DNA of 64,000 bases from Polyporus tsugae (GCA_024305745.1 JAHRBS010000005.1:682001-746000); one strand, 5' to 3'; counted from the stretch's first letter, positions 1 through 12,097 are shown. Numbers and translations are program-made. Notes: a model not told the origin generated them from the sequence alone.

Positions 1-1
1 C

Positions 2-1556
2 AATGGGACGAAGATCGAGCTCCCGGGGGATGAAGTCCAGTGTACGGACTCGGTCGTGCCTGTGGTGAATGAGGATCATGACACGGTCTCCGAGTTGAAG
101 GCGCCTCTCCGGAGCGCTTTCACGTGGGCGAAGACCAGACGTCGGCCAGCTCATCTTGATCTCCAGGTGTCCAAGGACTGGATCAATCTTGAAGCCGTAC
201 CCTCCGCACTGGCCAAAGCCCGGCCCATCGAAGATATCGACTTGATCCAGTATCCCGACGGCATCAAGAGGCCCAAAGCGAACCTCAACCGTGGCAACGC
301 GGCGCGGGGTAGATTCAGGTTGGCTGTACAGTCTTAAGTCGTGCATTGCAGGATGATGCTGACGTTGGTCCTTACAGTTACGATCGGGATTTCTTGTTGC
401 AATTCATGCACATTTGCAAGGACAAACCCGACGCTCTTCCGCCTCTGGACGATATCTGTATCGTGGTGTGCAGTGTTGCACAGACGTCGACCGGTCGTGG
501 TCTGCATGGCTCCCGCTCTTCCTCTGGAGCCCCCTCCTACCAGCCTTCTGTTGGAGTTGGTATCTCTGGACTCCGAAAGTCTCACGCCGACCCGTTCACT
601 GTGACTGTCGGCTCAGGTACCGCTCTCCCGACTCGTCCTATGCCGAAAGCTGGCGACATATCGAAGTTCTGCAAGATCTACAAGGCGGCACCGATGACCT
701 CTGAGCCCAGCTCCGTCTTCCACGGTGACAAATTGAAGGGCCCGGAGTCAACAACCACGGGAAGAGGTTCAATCAGCATGGTTAACGGCAACTTGGAGGT
801 CGCTCCGGAGCTTGCAGTTGTTGAGCGGAGCCCGGCCCAAGGGGCTAAGAATTCGATTAACACAAATCTTAGGATCCGTTCTAACAGAGGTGGGGCTCAA
901 GAGAAGGGACAGCTTGGATCTCGCAAGGTCGGTTCGTTCACCTAACCCGCAGTTTCCCGCATCCCCATCCCCTTCAGCGGTTTCTCATTCCCCTTCCATT
1001 CCAGACAGACCCTCAGATCGAGGACGACGAGGTGTTAGAGGATCCTTTACAAGCTCTTGGTCTCGCTCAGGAAGAATCACAGCAGCAGACCCTTAAAGGA
1101 GGGCATCATCCGGCCCCTCGTCGTATGTCTGAGGAAGAAGCGAATGAACGTATCGACAGGACTACTACTATGCTCTCCGGTCTCCATGATATATCCACAG
1201 CCCTCGCCGTTTTTCAAGACCTTCCCGCGAGGTACCACGGCCGACTGGTGGATAGACTGGTGTTCCGCGCTGTCGAGTCCCACGCCGACACGCACGCTCA
1301 GGCCATAGCCTATTTCCTCCACTGTGCTGCAGAGCGACACCTGTGTTCGCCAACGGCGTTTGAGGACGGTGTCTCGATGACCGCTTCTGCCCTGGATGAC
1401 ATCGCTGAAGAGACCCCGGATGCTGTCTCACGATACGCGACGGTGATCAAAAGCACAGGACTTCACGAGGACCCGAACAGACGTGTTCGCGTCCTCGAGA
1501 AAGTGGGAATCCATGCCTCCTCGGAACTCCAGTCAAGGCCGTTCTCTACCGTTTGA
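2..1556 (+). CDS. eIF4G-like protein without a MIF4G domain (5' partial)
   Basis: Exons 2-318, 378-927 and 1005-1556 join in frame (introns of 59 and 77 bases; the first splits a codon, the second lies between codons). The frame is open to the left edge, so the N terminus is missing; 472 residues remain. The first exon matches the stretch before the cap-binding site in fungal eIF4G (an IEDID..QYPDGIK-type block). The second exon opens with the eIF4E-binding motif SYDRDFLLQFM, which fits YxxxxL-hydrophobic. The last exon encodes an MA3-type helical domain (HGRLVDRLVFRAVES ... LCSPTAFEDG ... LDDIAEETPDA). Canonical eIF4G has a MIF4G domain of roughly 230 residues between these parts; here there are only about 190 low-complexity residues and no HEAT-like core. 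It could therefore bind eIF4E without recruiting eIF4A through MIF4G. It may be a paralog, a decoy or an early pseudogene; no stop breaks the spliced frame. Family call is firm, role is inference. Confidence 0.72.
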
Positions 1557-2244
1557 TTTATTCTTTTTCATATCCAAGTCGTGTCGCTCTCTGTGCAGCT
1601 ATCATGTAGAATTGTTCCTATACCAATGGTACCTAATAATACTATGGAAGGTACCAGTGCACTTCAAGTTCGCCCTCAGCCTGCCGCTGTTTCCAGTGCT
1701 AACCACTGTCATACGATAATAACGGTGCTGTCCAAGATTACAGCAAGGCACCCAGCGACAATGCCATACTCCGACAGGAAGTTGAATGCCGCGGTCACCT
1801 AGGAATCCCCCGCAACGAACCGATCACAATATATCTGGTGACTGGAAGTTCTCGTTCAAGTTGTCCCTGGGGAAGTTCATTGACATCATTTCATGGCTGT
1901 ACCTGTTTTACGTCAGCGGGACCATCAGTGTTCCGCAGTAGGCAACCGTCGGACGACATTTATATCCCGAGTTTTTTGATGTCGACCACCACAATGCGCA
2001 TTGTATCCGTACTCGTTCTGTACGAACGTGACTTCTGTAAGTACTGAGTACCTCAATTCATCCCCGCGTCGTTCTAGTGACTGATGTAAAGCTAGTAATC
2101 GGAGCCAGCGAAGTGTTCAACTTCCGAGGACTCGGAGTCACTTGGACTATCCGCGGACTTTCTGTTCCCAACGTTCCGTAAGTTCTATTAACTATAGCGG
2201 TCTTGAAATTCTAATGCATAGTTTCACTCTAGTAGCTATTTATA
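1557..2244. other. Intergenic stretch
   Basis: No convincing coding exon was seen on either strand. It holds the 3' flank of the eIF4G-like gene and the promoter side of the first HET gene. The short open frames here lack family resemblance and splice logic. Confidence 0.5.
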
Positions 2245-4210
2245 ATGTGGCTCTTGAATACCCACCGCGCAGAGCTACAGTTCTTCCCGACGCCCAACAG
2301 CCTGCCGAAGGGCTATGCTATCTTGTCCCACGTCTGGGATGGAGAGGAGCAGAGCTTCCACGACACCCAAGCGCTCCGTGTGCAGTGCGCCTCAACGGGC
2401 GCGAACCCACGAGACTTTGCCTCGCCAAAGATCCGCAACTTCTGCATCCTCGCCGAGCAACACGGATACGACTGGGTCTGGATCGACACCTGTTGCATCG
2501 ACAAGTCCAGCAGCGCCGAGCTGTCCGAAGCGATCAACTCGATGTTCCGTTGGTACTCCCTCGCTGAGACGTGCTACGCGTACCTCGCAGACGTTCCCCG
2601 CGCCACCTTCTCCCACGACACTGCGGGCGCACACGCATTTGGCCACAGCAGGTGGCACACGCGCGGTTGGACCCTCCAGGAGCTCATCGCGCCCGACATT
2701 GTCGTGTTCCTTTCGTCGGAGTGGAAGGTCCTCGGCACAGGGGCGGGCCTCGCGGGCCTCCTAGAGAAGATCACGAACATCCCAGTGAAGGTGCTCAGGC
2801 TCGAGACCGAGCTGTCCACGGTCAGCATCGCTGCGCGGATGTCATGGGCGGCGAAGCGTAAAACGACCCGTCCGGAGGATGAAGCGTACTGTCTGATGGG
2901 CATCTTCCGGATCAACATGCCGACATTGTATGGCGAGGGCCGCCAGGCGTTTCAGAGGCTGCAGGAGGAGATCATGAGACGCTCGACAGATACGTCACTC
3001 TTCGCTTGGGGCGCCCCCACCGAGCGGTTGCCGGACCTGCTTTGGAACCTCCAGGACGATCTGTCCATGGTCCACGGTCACATTGAAGGGTCGTGTCTCT
3101 TTGCTTCAGGACCGTCCGCGTTCAGATCGTCAGCAGACGTCGTCTTCACGCCTATCTTGCCAGTATGTTCAAATCAGTTTCTACGTGAAAGCATCCTTTC
3201 ATGAAATCTTCTTTCAGGCCACAAACACGCGATGGCGCTTGAACAAGACCGTCAGCATGCCCGCGTTCACCAATACCCCATACGGCGTCTTCGCTCATCT
3301 CCCCGTCATCCACACCAAGATCCCGAGGCTCATCATCGCTGTGCTATTCTGCTCATCAAGTACGCAGAAGTACGGGCTTCTCTTGCATACGTGCTCCGAG
3401 GCGACAAGCCCCCTCGGACCTCTGTACGACACCGGAATCCCAACTCTCGACAGACAAGCAGCGCTTCGACTGGTACCCCTCGACGAAGACGAGGACCCGA
3501 ACCTCGACAAGGTGATCGACCTCTCGAACGGCCACGTCGTCGCCGAATGGCGCGACGTCTACATCCGCGCGCTGCAGCCGCCGTACCGCACCATTCCCCG
3601 CATCCCCGTCAACCGCAACACGTCATTCTACGTCCCGCGCTGGCTCCTGAAGGAGTTTGGCGGCCAGCTCATACGACAGGGCGCGGGCCCAGGTGCCGCC
3701 GGCCCCCTTCCAGCGACGTTCCTTCTGTACGCGGACCCCGCACACCGTTCGTTCCCCTTCCTTCTGCAGCTCGGGCGGTGCACGTACCCCTCCGGGACAC
3801 GGTGGGCGAACGTCGTCCGCTTCGAGAGCAGTCCTATCGCTGGCAGCCAAGCGCAAGTCGGTGGTGGCGGCGCTGGGCCCGCGCACGATTGCCACGCCGA
3901 CCACATACGCGGCTGGCAGGATCACCAGCGGGCGTTCAAGCTCGCTTTCTACCCGCCGCCAGACCCATCGTGGTCCCCCGGACGGGGCTCGCGGCACCCC
4001 GCGACGAAGCACTTCACGGTCAAGGTGTGGTTCACTCCCTCCCCGATCAATGCCGACACGCGTGCTCTGCACCTCGAAGTTGTGGGAGACGGACCTCCTC
4101 CGAACCTGCGAGACGGTGCGTCGCACACACGCTCGCCACGGAAAGGGGTTGTTCCCCTTCCTTCGGTCGAGCCTCGACTAGCTGAATTTGCTAGGATGAA
4201 GCCTGCATAG
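2245..4210 (+). CDS. HET-domain protein 1 (heterokaryon-incompatibility type)
   Basis: Exons 2245-3162 and 3218-4210 join in phase across a 55-base intron, giving about 636 residues. The HET domain fills roughly residues 20-260 with its usual blocks: GYAILSHVW, WIDTCCIDKSSSAELSEAIN, RWHTRGWTLQELIAP, then SWAAKRKTTRPEDEAYCLMG and GEGRQAFQRLQEE. HET proteins in filamentous fungi trigger growth arrest or cell death when unlike individuals fuse. After the intron comes a beta-rich C-terminal region shared by the other HET genes here, with the landmarks AVLFC...YGLLL, EWRDVYI, LLQLGRC and CHADHIRGW. The start is chosen because every paralog in the window begins with MWLL at this point. The last 30 codons could be altered by a further small intron near 4116-4181. 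There is no NACHT or repeat sensor domain, so it is not a classic HET-E. Confidence 0.85.
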
Positions 4211-4751
4211 CTGCAGGAGTCCGAGGTGCTGGACCCCGCCATAGCCGAATTCGACTGGGTGTTGGACGCAGAGCATTAATATTATGTTATGTACCTATTT
4301 CTAGCGGGCCACTTAGTAGTTTTTATGGTTCAGGAAAGCTAAAAGTACGCACAAACAGGCGTTTCAGAAAGTCTAGCATCAGTGAGCGATTCGAGGAAGG
4401 CGCCGCGCGGGTTCTGGCCAGACACATCCCGCTATTCGACGCTCCTGCCTTCTGGCCGCGGCCGGGAGGCACCCCAATCACTCGGTCCTCGCCTTCATTT
4501 CCTGTAGAATCGTCGTCCCCCTTGCCAGCAAAGGGTCCTGTCTTGTCGGAGCGGAGCTGAGGAAGACGGCTGCGGAGAAACCGGCCGCATACATACGCTC
4601 CGAGTACCTGACGTGAGTCGTCCTGATGCCTCGTTCATGGGGGACAGTAGGAGGAGACGATATCGAGAGAGGCGTTTGGGGCGTGATGCGACTCGGAGTA
4701 GGCAGGAGGGGGAGTTGGTTGGGCTAAGCAACTGTCTTGGCCATGTACGAT
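4211..4751. other. Intergenic stretch between convergent HET genes
   Basis: This separates the 3' ends of HET-1 (plus) and HET-2 (minus). Minus-strand open frames here extend past the HET-2 stop in other frames and do not resemble the family tail. I see no terminator motif I can defend. Confidence 0.4.
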
Positions 4752-6671
4752 CTAGCCTGCCAGAGTAACTTTGACCACGCGCGTCCGGTCGGGGTTCACG
4801 GGACACGGCGTGAGGGACAACATGATCGGACCACACCAACCGTCTTCCGTGCGGCACGCGGGGTCGTGGAACGTCCTGGTGGCGTGCGGCCATTCCGAAG
4901 CGTGGTCCTCCGGACACGAGTGCGCAAATGAGCGAGGGGCATCTGAGGGCTCCGTGATGCGAAATCGGACGCTCGCCCAATGTGTGGCACCTGCAGGCTC
5001 GCATCGTCCCAGGAGGATTTCCAGGTACAGATCCCAGCCCGTCGAAAGGACGTGCTTTTTGAAGACCAGGACGGTAGTCGAGTGGGGATTAGGGTAATCC
5101 CAGCCGTCAGTCTTCGAGTGTCTGGGGTCGAGGCCGAACCCGTGGTCTTGAAGCCAGTCTATGTCCCCTCGCATCAGGCGGAACGGTGCAGAGAGGCTGC
5201 TGACTATCCGTCTCACAACGGCAGGAGCGACGTCGGGTTGGGGAGGCAGCAGATGTGTGATGTAGATGTCCTTCCAACTTGATTTCGATGCTAAAAAGGT
5301 GGATCCGTGGAGCACGCATAGCCGGAATGAGCGCGAGGGTTCGTTATTCTGGCTCCTGAGGTGGCCCCCCGTATGGTAGAGTGGCCGAAAGGGGTCCGAA
5401 TACGTGTGGCAAGGAGTGAGGACGAGGCCGATTGCTTCTTGTGTGGACGTCTTGGTACAGAACAGCACGACGACGAGCAGGCCGGATATCTCGAAGACTG
5501 GAACATGTGCGTGGACCCCGTACCCTGGCACGATGTTGAAAGTTGGGACGTGTTCGAACGTAGACCCGGGAAGAGTCGGCGCGGGCTTCAAAAGCGTAGC
5601 CACGGAAAGAGCGAGCTTCACAAGCATGATCATAGGAAGAGCGAGTTTCATAATGGTAGTCTCAGGAGTCGCTGTTCCTTCACTAGGTGGCTAATTTCAA
5701 GGCATGAGATGCGTTAGCTCAATGTGTTTTCGAGGAACACGCACCGTTTGGGGCTCCACAGTAAGGGGAGGATCGTACGAAATATCGCTATGGTCCTTAA
5801 AAGCAGACGGCGCGGGTGCAAAAAGAAATGAGAGCGCATCCGCGTGGGCGCACTCGATATCGAGGGATGTCATAGTAGACTGCAGCTCGTGGGCTGTGGT
5901 CGAGGTGCCCCACGCAAACAACGAAGTGTCCATCGTCTGCTTCATGAGCTCTTCTTGCAGCCGTCGAAACGCCAGGCGGCCCTCGCCATACATCGCAACA
6001 ATATTGATCCCAAAGATACCCATCAGGCAGTACGCCTCGTCTTCTATCCGCGTGGTCTGCCTCGTGGCCGCCCAGGACATGCGCCTGGCGACGCTGACTT
6101 CGTCCAGCGGGATCTCGAACCTCAGCACGGCCGCGGAAACACGGGTGACCTCTTCCACCAGAGGCGCTAAGTCGCCCCTCGTGGCAAGGACCGACCAGTC
6201 GGCGGACAAGAAGACGAGGAACGGAGGCGCGATGAGTTCCTGGAGCGTCCAACCGCGGGTGTGCCATCTGCTCCTCCTAAACGCCGAGTTAGCGCTCTGC
6301 AGGTCGTCATCGCTGGGCACGTCCTTGAGGTATGCGTAGCACACCTCCGCGCATGAGTAGTACTCGAACATCCGGTTGATCTCCTCGGAGAGCTCCGCAC
6401 TGCTCCTTTTGTCGATGCAGCAAGTGTCGATCCAGATCCACTTGTATCCGTGACGCTCGGCGAGAATACAGGACTGCTCGATCTTGGAAGAGGCAAATTG
6501 GCGCGAAATGGTCGCCGGACTTTTGGCTCGAATCTCGCGCACCTTTTGAAAGTCGTGGAACGTTAATTCTCGGGGATCCCAGACGTGAGAGAGGATCGCG
6601 TATCCACCAGGGACCGCTCGGGGACCGAAGAAATAATGGAGCTCCGCGCGGTCCGTGCTGAGGAGCCACAT
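4752..6671 (-). CDS. HET-domain protein 2
   Basis: Read on the minus strand: exon 1 from 6671 to 5745, a 54-base intron (5744-5691), exon 2 from 5690 to 4752; about 621 residues. The open frame starts 26 codons further up, but the MWLLSTDRAEL start matches all paralogs and is preferred. HET blocks seen: GGYAILSHVW, WIDTCCIDKRSSAELSEEIN, RWHTRGWTLQELIAP, SWAATRQTTRIEDEAYCLMG and GEGRLAFRRLQEE. The second exon carries the shared C-terminal region (VVLFC...IGLVL, SWKDIYI, LLGRC..AGATHWASV, CPEDHASEW). It ends shortly after the last block, without the Pro/Ser/Thr tail of HET-3 and HET-6. The gene is divergent from HET-3 across 866 bases and convergent with HET-1. No break is seen. Predicted role is allorecognition and cell death, from family knowledge. 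Confidence 0.85.
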
Positions 6672-7537
6672 GGAGAGAGAGCCCGGCGGTAACAAGCTAC
6701 AGAGAAGATATGACGCTGAGTATTCCAGAGACTGCAGAACGTTGGTCATAGTGAAGATGAGCGAACCTGGATCTCAGGGGAAAGATGAGATTTCCTACGA
6801 AGTGATTAAGCACTAGGACGGATAATATTAAGGGCAGGGGCGGCTCACCTCAGCGTTCGGGGTGAACTTTGGTGGACAGTTCGATGGGCCCCTGTATATA
6901 TGGTCGCCTGGGACACATAAGGCGACAAGCCAGCTTTATCTTCTCATGGTATGTACTCGACAGGAAATGGGAGGCATACCTACAATATCCGTTCTGTTCA
7001 GTCTGAACGCTGAAATAACAAAGGACACGATACCTTCCCGACCGGATTGTCATGCATATCGTCGAGGAGGAACAAGGCAGCTTGTCGTCGTGACACCACG
7101 TTGACGGCCATGAGGTGAGAGTAACAAAGTTCTCTTCCCACGGAGGGTGCAGCTGTTGCTCTTTTAGGTAATGTCGGCAAGATATGGTTTTACTTGAACG
7201 CTCGGCCATCGCCGTGGAGTACGTACCGACCGCCAGCAGCCATGTCACCGCCCTACCATGAGCTGGTACTTACCACGTTGACACCATTCATCCGTTTCCC
7301 AATCTCCAGGCTATTTCTAGACCGGTGCCAGTTGTCACACTGCCCTGCCTACCCAAGTTCTGGTACCCGGACACCATCTATCGAAAGAACGGCCGTGTGT
7401 GACTCACCCGGGCCCATATCGCCTTTCCAATGCCCCGTGAACCATCAGACGAAGCTCAGTACGTGCGACTATGTGATTCACATGTGAGGGATGTGCTTAC
7501 CATGGTATTGCAGGCGTAACAGATACTAGACATCGCA
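6672..7537. other. Shared upstream region of divergent HET-2 and HET-3
   Basis: These 866 bases lie between the start codons of two HET genes that point away from each other, so any control element could serve both. A minus-strand open frame at 6850-7248 is read as chance: it has no family match and no splice support. I cannot point to a reliable TATA box. Confidence 0.4.
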
Positions 7538-10039
7538 ATGTGGCTGCTCAGCACAGATCGCGCCGAGCTTCAATGGTTCGCGAATGCTGGAGCCGTCATC
7601 GGAGGATACGCGATTCTATCCCATACCTGGGGTGAATACGAACAGACGTTCGAAGACCTGCGCGCCATCAGCGAGTTATGCAAAGCTTCCGGCAAGATTC
7701 CTCGTGACGTGGTCACTTCAAAGATTCGCGAATGCTGTCGCCTGGCGGAGGCCCATGGGTATCGCTGGCTCTGGGTCGACACGTGCTGCATCGACAAGTC
7801 TAGACCCACAGAGCTTTCAGAGGCCATCAACTCGATGTTCCAGTGGTACTGGCAGGCCGAGGTCTGCTACGCCTTCCTCGTGGACGTGCCGAGTGGCTGC
7901 GAGCTGCAGGCGGAGAAGTCCGAGTTCCGGGAGAGCCGCTGGCATACACGAGGCTGGACCCTGCAGGAGCTCATCGCGCCCGCTGTGGTCATTTTTCTAT
8001 CTGGCGACTGGGTCAGGCTAGGCACCAAAGCCGAACTGGCGCCCCTCCTCGAGGAGATAACTCGTGTCCCGCAAGCCGTTCTCGTCCGCCAGAAGTACTA
8101 CCACCAATGCAGCGTCGCGAACCGCATGCTATGGGCCGCAAACCGGACGACAACGCTAGAAGAGGATCAATCGTACTGCCTGATGGGACTCTTCGACGTC
8201 AACATGACTATCATCTACGGAGAAGGGACACGCGCATTCCAGCGGTTACACAACAAAATCATGAAGCACGGGTTCGATTTGAGCCTTTTCGCATGGGGAG
8301 AGTGGATCTCAGACGCAACGTTCGCGTCTCAGGGCCTTGAGCTCAACCCGGACGGTGCCATAGATCCTTATGGCGACTCTTCCTATCTACTTGCCCCGTC
8401 TCCCGATGCCTTCATCGCAGGCTGCGACTTCATGCCTCTGGGCCCAGCTCCGGCGCAGCAGTATCCTTCGCCTCCGGTGAGTACGATGTACAGAAGCATG
8501 CTGAGACCTCGAGTGACTCTCTTTTCCCAACAGGATGCGCCTATCTCGCCTAGTCCTGGTTGCTGGGGTATACATCTGCGTCCCCGGAGATTTTGGAGAC
8601 GCACCGAAGCCTCTGGACACGCAAGTGCTCGTCGCTCGGCTTTCGATAAAGACGAGATACCCAACGCGACCCTCGAAAAGTACGGAGTTGTGTGCAGAGT
8701 CCTGGCTTTCGAATCAGACGGCGTCGTCGTCGCCGTATTGTTCTGCGTAAACGAGACCCACGAACACCTCGGCCTCCTTCTTCGTCAGGATCCCCAAGGC
8801 TATGACCCATTGTTCTACACCGGTGCAGCGTTCACCAACATCGGCAGCACCGACCGGCGGCGGATTCCCGTCGCATTCCGCCTCGTCACGCTCGGCCGCG
8901 ACTTCAACAATCTCTGTTTCAACGGCAAGCCCGTCGAGCCCAAGTGGCGCACCCTCCATGTCCACTCTCGGCCGCCCCCCTGGTTCTCCCCCTACAGAGC
9001 CATCGCGCGTCTCCAGCTCAACAGCGCCGAGCGTCCACCGTTCCGCATCCCGCACTGGCTCATTGCGCAGCTTACCGCGCTCGGCTTCCTGCTGATGTCG
9101 CCGCCGGCCAGCCACAGCGTACCACTACGGCTGACTCTCAGCGATGCACCCCACGGGGAGCTCATCCATCTCGACCTCGGGCTCTGCCATCCGTCAGAGG
9201 GCGGATCGGGGCCTCCGAGCCACTGGGCGAAGGTAGTGATCGATCACGAGGGCGACACGTCGATGCGGGAGGTATCGCACGGCGTACACGATTGCCGTGA
9301 GCACCACGTCCACTCCTGGGAGGGCAGATCGAGGGTGTTTGGGGACCCGGAGACGAGGGGAGTGCAGCTCTCGTTCACGCCTTGCCCCATCACCCCCGCG
9401 GCGGACACTTTGGTGGTTCACATCGAACTCCTGGGCGCGGTGTACGATGGGCTGGGGCGGCTCGCGGAGGCGACGCTCAGGCTGGGCCCGGGAACGCGTG
9501 AGGAGCGCGGCGCGATGGCGGGAGGTATGTTCTCCGGCAGTGACGCTCATTAAGCACGTAACTGACCCATGGGTTTGCCACTCACCGCAGATGCTCCTTC
9601 CGGAGTGCGATCCTTTGTTGCAGGAACCATGGGTGTGGCGACGAGGCCCGCCGCCCCCACTGATGACGTGTTTCCTGCGACTCGGGGGCAACTGGTGTCT
9701 TCCACCCAGCCTGTGGCGGCGGCCGCGGCAAGCTCCACAGAGGCTCTACTCTCGCCTATGCCGCGGATTTTTTCTGCAACTACAAAAATGCAGCCTCCGC
9801 CGCCGACGCAGGCGTCACCACCGGCAACTCAAACGTCTCCCACGTCGACAGGCGCACCACGGAGATCCTCCACGGACGCACCACCTATGGTGATTCACTC
9901 CCCACCTTCTGTGACAAAGGCGTCGTCGACAGCCGACAGCGCGCCTGCGATGCCAGACGTGCCCACTCCGACGGGGCGGGAGACGATGAGGGGCGGGATC
10001 GTCTCCTGGGCATGGCGTCGCATTGCAGCAACACTTTGA
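7538..10039 (+). CDS. HET-domain protein 3 with Pro/Ser/Thr-rich tail
   Basis: Three exons: 7538-8476, 8534-9524 and 9591-10039 (introns of 57 and 66 bases), about 792 residues. The first intron is a multiple of three and has no stop, so the unspliced frame also stays open. HET blocks: GYAILSHTW, WVDTCCIDKSRPTELSEAIN, RWHTRGWTLQELIAP, SWA replaced by LWAANRTTTLEEDQSYCLMG. The middle exon has the shared C-terminal region (VAVLFC...LGLLL, KWRTLHV, LDLGLC..PPSHWAKV, CREHHVHSW). The third exon encodes a low-complexity tail rich in Pro, Ser, Thr and Ala. It ends in a basic, Trp-containing segment GGIVSWAWRRIAATL that recurs at the end of HET-6. The exon 2 to exon 3 join is supported by that paralogous tail and by phase. 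Family assignment is secure; what the tail does is unknown. Confidence 0.85.
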
Positions 10040-10807
10040 GTCCCCACATATCGAATATGCATAGCATGGCTTGCTGCACTTACATAGGACCACTGTATCT
10101 GTACCACATGATTGGCGAGCTGGCCTCCATAAGGATGTTATCTGCAACCTCTTGCGTGTGGTTTGAAGTCGGCACTGGATACGAAGTTCGCACTCCGGCG
10201 GGACACAGGATAAGGATAGATATCTCACCTCAGATCCGCCTCAGTACTTTCAACGACATAGTCGTATGGTCAGAAATGTTGTCGCCGACAGGGAACCTGC
10301 ATACCAAGTGAGGTTCTGCTCGACACTGTGCGAGGGTAACTTGAACGTTGTTTGGCAAGCATACTCAAGCGCCGGCGCCAAGTAAATAAACGCTCGCGAA
10401 TAAGGTTGCAATGAATCGTGGGAACGTATTTGGTAAGGCGCGATCTCGGTGGACACGGGCGGGTGAGCATCCGTTCACTCATCTCGGAGCTCTCTCTATG
10501 CGCTTTTCTCAATTCATCTGCCTCTGTCACGGTGCCGGAACATCTTGTCGTCCGATTTAAAATATGGGATGTCATTCAGGCATCCCGGTGTGTGCATTCC
10601 AGCATGGTGGAATTGAAGACTCGCAGCTCGCAGGTCCACAAGTCCGGGACGGAGCAAAATATGCGGTCTGATGGACCTGCTCCGCAGAACGTCGGGTGGG
10701 ATGATCCAATGTACAAACGCGGTAAGCTCTATGTATACGTTTCCGACGCCGTAGGACGAACGTTGGCTCGGAGCTTTCCCTCTCCTCGAACGGTCTCCCC
10801 ACCCGCC
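10040..10807. other. Intergenic stretch
   Basis: This is the upstream region of the membrane-protein gene at 10808. The plus-strand open frame that runs through 10418-10807 has no recognisable content, and I treat only its part from the Met codon at 10808 as coding. Some short motifs recur near 15.2 kb (a TTTGGTAAGGCG block at about 10430 and 15200), hinting at an old duplication. Confidence 0.4.
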
Positions 10808-12097
10808 ATGTTCAAGTCCAAAGTCAATACCGGTGCTTCCGTGTTCTCCGTCACAGACCAGGGTAGACCATATGTTGGTGTCCGCGCAGCAGGTGAGAGT
10901 TCCAGTAGCGGCTCCCATGCAGGATGGAGGGGCTGAGATTGCAATCCCAATAGGGAATGCTTCCGGCCAGGAAGATGCGCTCAAGCAGGCTCTTCTGGCA
11001 GTCGTTCAGTTATGGGAGGACCGGCTACAGAAACAGGGTGTCGTAGTGAGTTTTCGCTTCCTTTGGTGTGTTCGTTCCGGGATGAACAACTCGGCTCCAC
11101 TGGTCGCATATCAGACAACGTTCTTCATCACCATCGACAGTCTACTTTTCTCCCTCGCATCCCCAACGCGAAGCGCGAATCTGAATGGTTGGTCAGTGAG
11201 GGAACAGGTTATCAACGCAAGCCTCGGAGGAGCGATTATCTTCCACGTCTGTGCCTGTGAGTTCCCATTTTATCTGTTAGTGGCGTACACAGCGAGATGC
11301 GTCCGCGTTTGTGGGTCACACGTGGGCTGCATATCCGGTTTCCCCGCCCTTATATCGGCTGTGCATGTTATGCTTTCCCCCATCTCCGTGTGTTCTGCAC
11401 ACATCCATTTATGAGTTCTCTCCATGTATGCGTGCTATGCACGAATATATGCGTTCAACGTACCTTGGTGGCACGGGCTAACATCCCTATTTTTCCAGCC
11501 ATCGTCGCATATTCTGCATCTTTCGCTCTCATCAAGTACCAGCTCAATGACGCGGAGAAAAGGGAGGAACGGTACTTCCCCACTTCCCCGGGACTCAGCC
11601 GTGCGCCATCAACATCCCAAAATACCCCTCAGTCGACCGAAAAGCCGCACCACGAGCGGCCTCGACGCAAACAAAGCTCACATTCACATCGTCCGTCTGC
11701 GTCACAAGGTTCGACCCTCGGTCCCTCCAATCCTATGGAGGCCATCGCGGACTTTCCCCTAGAGGTCTTCACCGATCTACGCGGTCTCGTGAGCATCCAC
11801 CGAGCGCACCCACTCTGGTTCCTTCCCTGTGGCAAGCGGGCGAAGCCCCTGGACCAGGTACGCGCGCAGGGCGACTCGGAGGCGATGGTCGACCACGCGA
11901 CGGGGAAGCTGAAGGACATGATCGACGTGCTCTCGCGCGCGCACGTTGTGTGCACTGGCATGTCGTTCGTCGGCTTCGTGCTCGCACTGCTGGGCATCCT
12001 GACGTACGCGTGGACGGCGGTCCCGCTCGCGTTGAGCATATTTGCGAGCGTGTGCTTGGGCGTGTGTGCGTTCGCGGCGACGATCGCGCTTTGGTGA
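10808..12097 (+). CDS. Small membrane protein of unknown function
   Basis: Exons 10808-10892, 10954-11045, 11115-11256 and 11499-12097 give about 305 residues; the phases agree at each junction. Introns are 61, 69 and 242 bases; the long third intron is also long in the decayed copy at 15.6 kb, which supports it. The protein begins MFKSKVNTGA, has a hydrophobic stretch TTFFITIDSLLFSLAS, then a second (GGAIIFHVCASIVAYSASFALIKY). A Ser/Pro/Arg-rich hydrophilic linker of about 80 residues follows, then a C-terminal pair of membrane segments (SFVGFVLALLGILTYAW and LALSIFASVCLGVCAFAATIAL). I read it as a membrane protein with about four spans. Similar four-span hypothetical proteins are common in polypore genomes, but I know no function. 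The Met at 10808 is preferred because the decayed copy retains the same FxSKVNxG start. Confidence 0.65.

Noticed and set aside
346..945. Independent 199-codon gene
   Set aside because: Only 378-927 is coding, as the middle exon of the eIF4G-like gene; both ends coincide with splice sites that keep frame with the neighbouring exons.
6850..7248. Minus-strand open frame of 132 codons between HET-2 and HET-3
   Set aside because: No family resemblance, no splice context, and it lies in the shared upstream region of two divergent genes.
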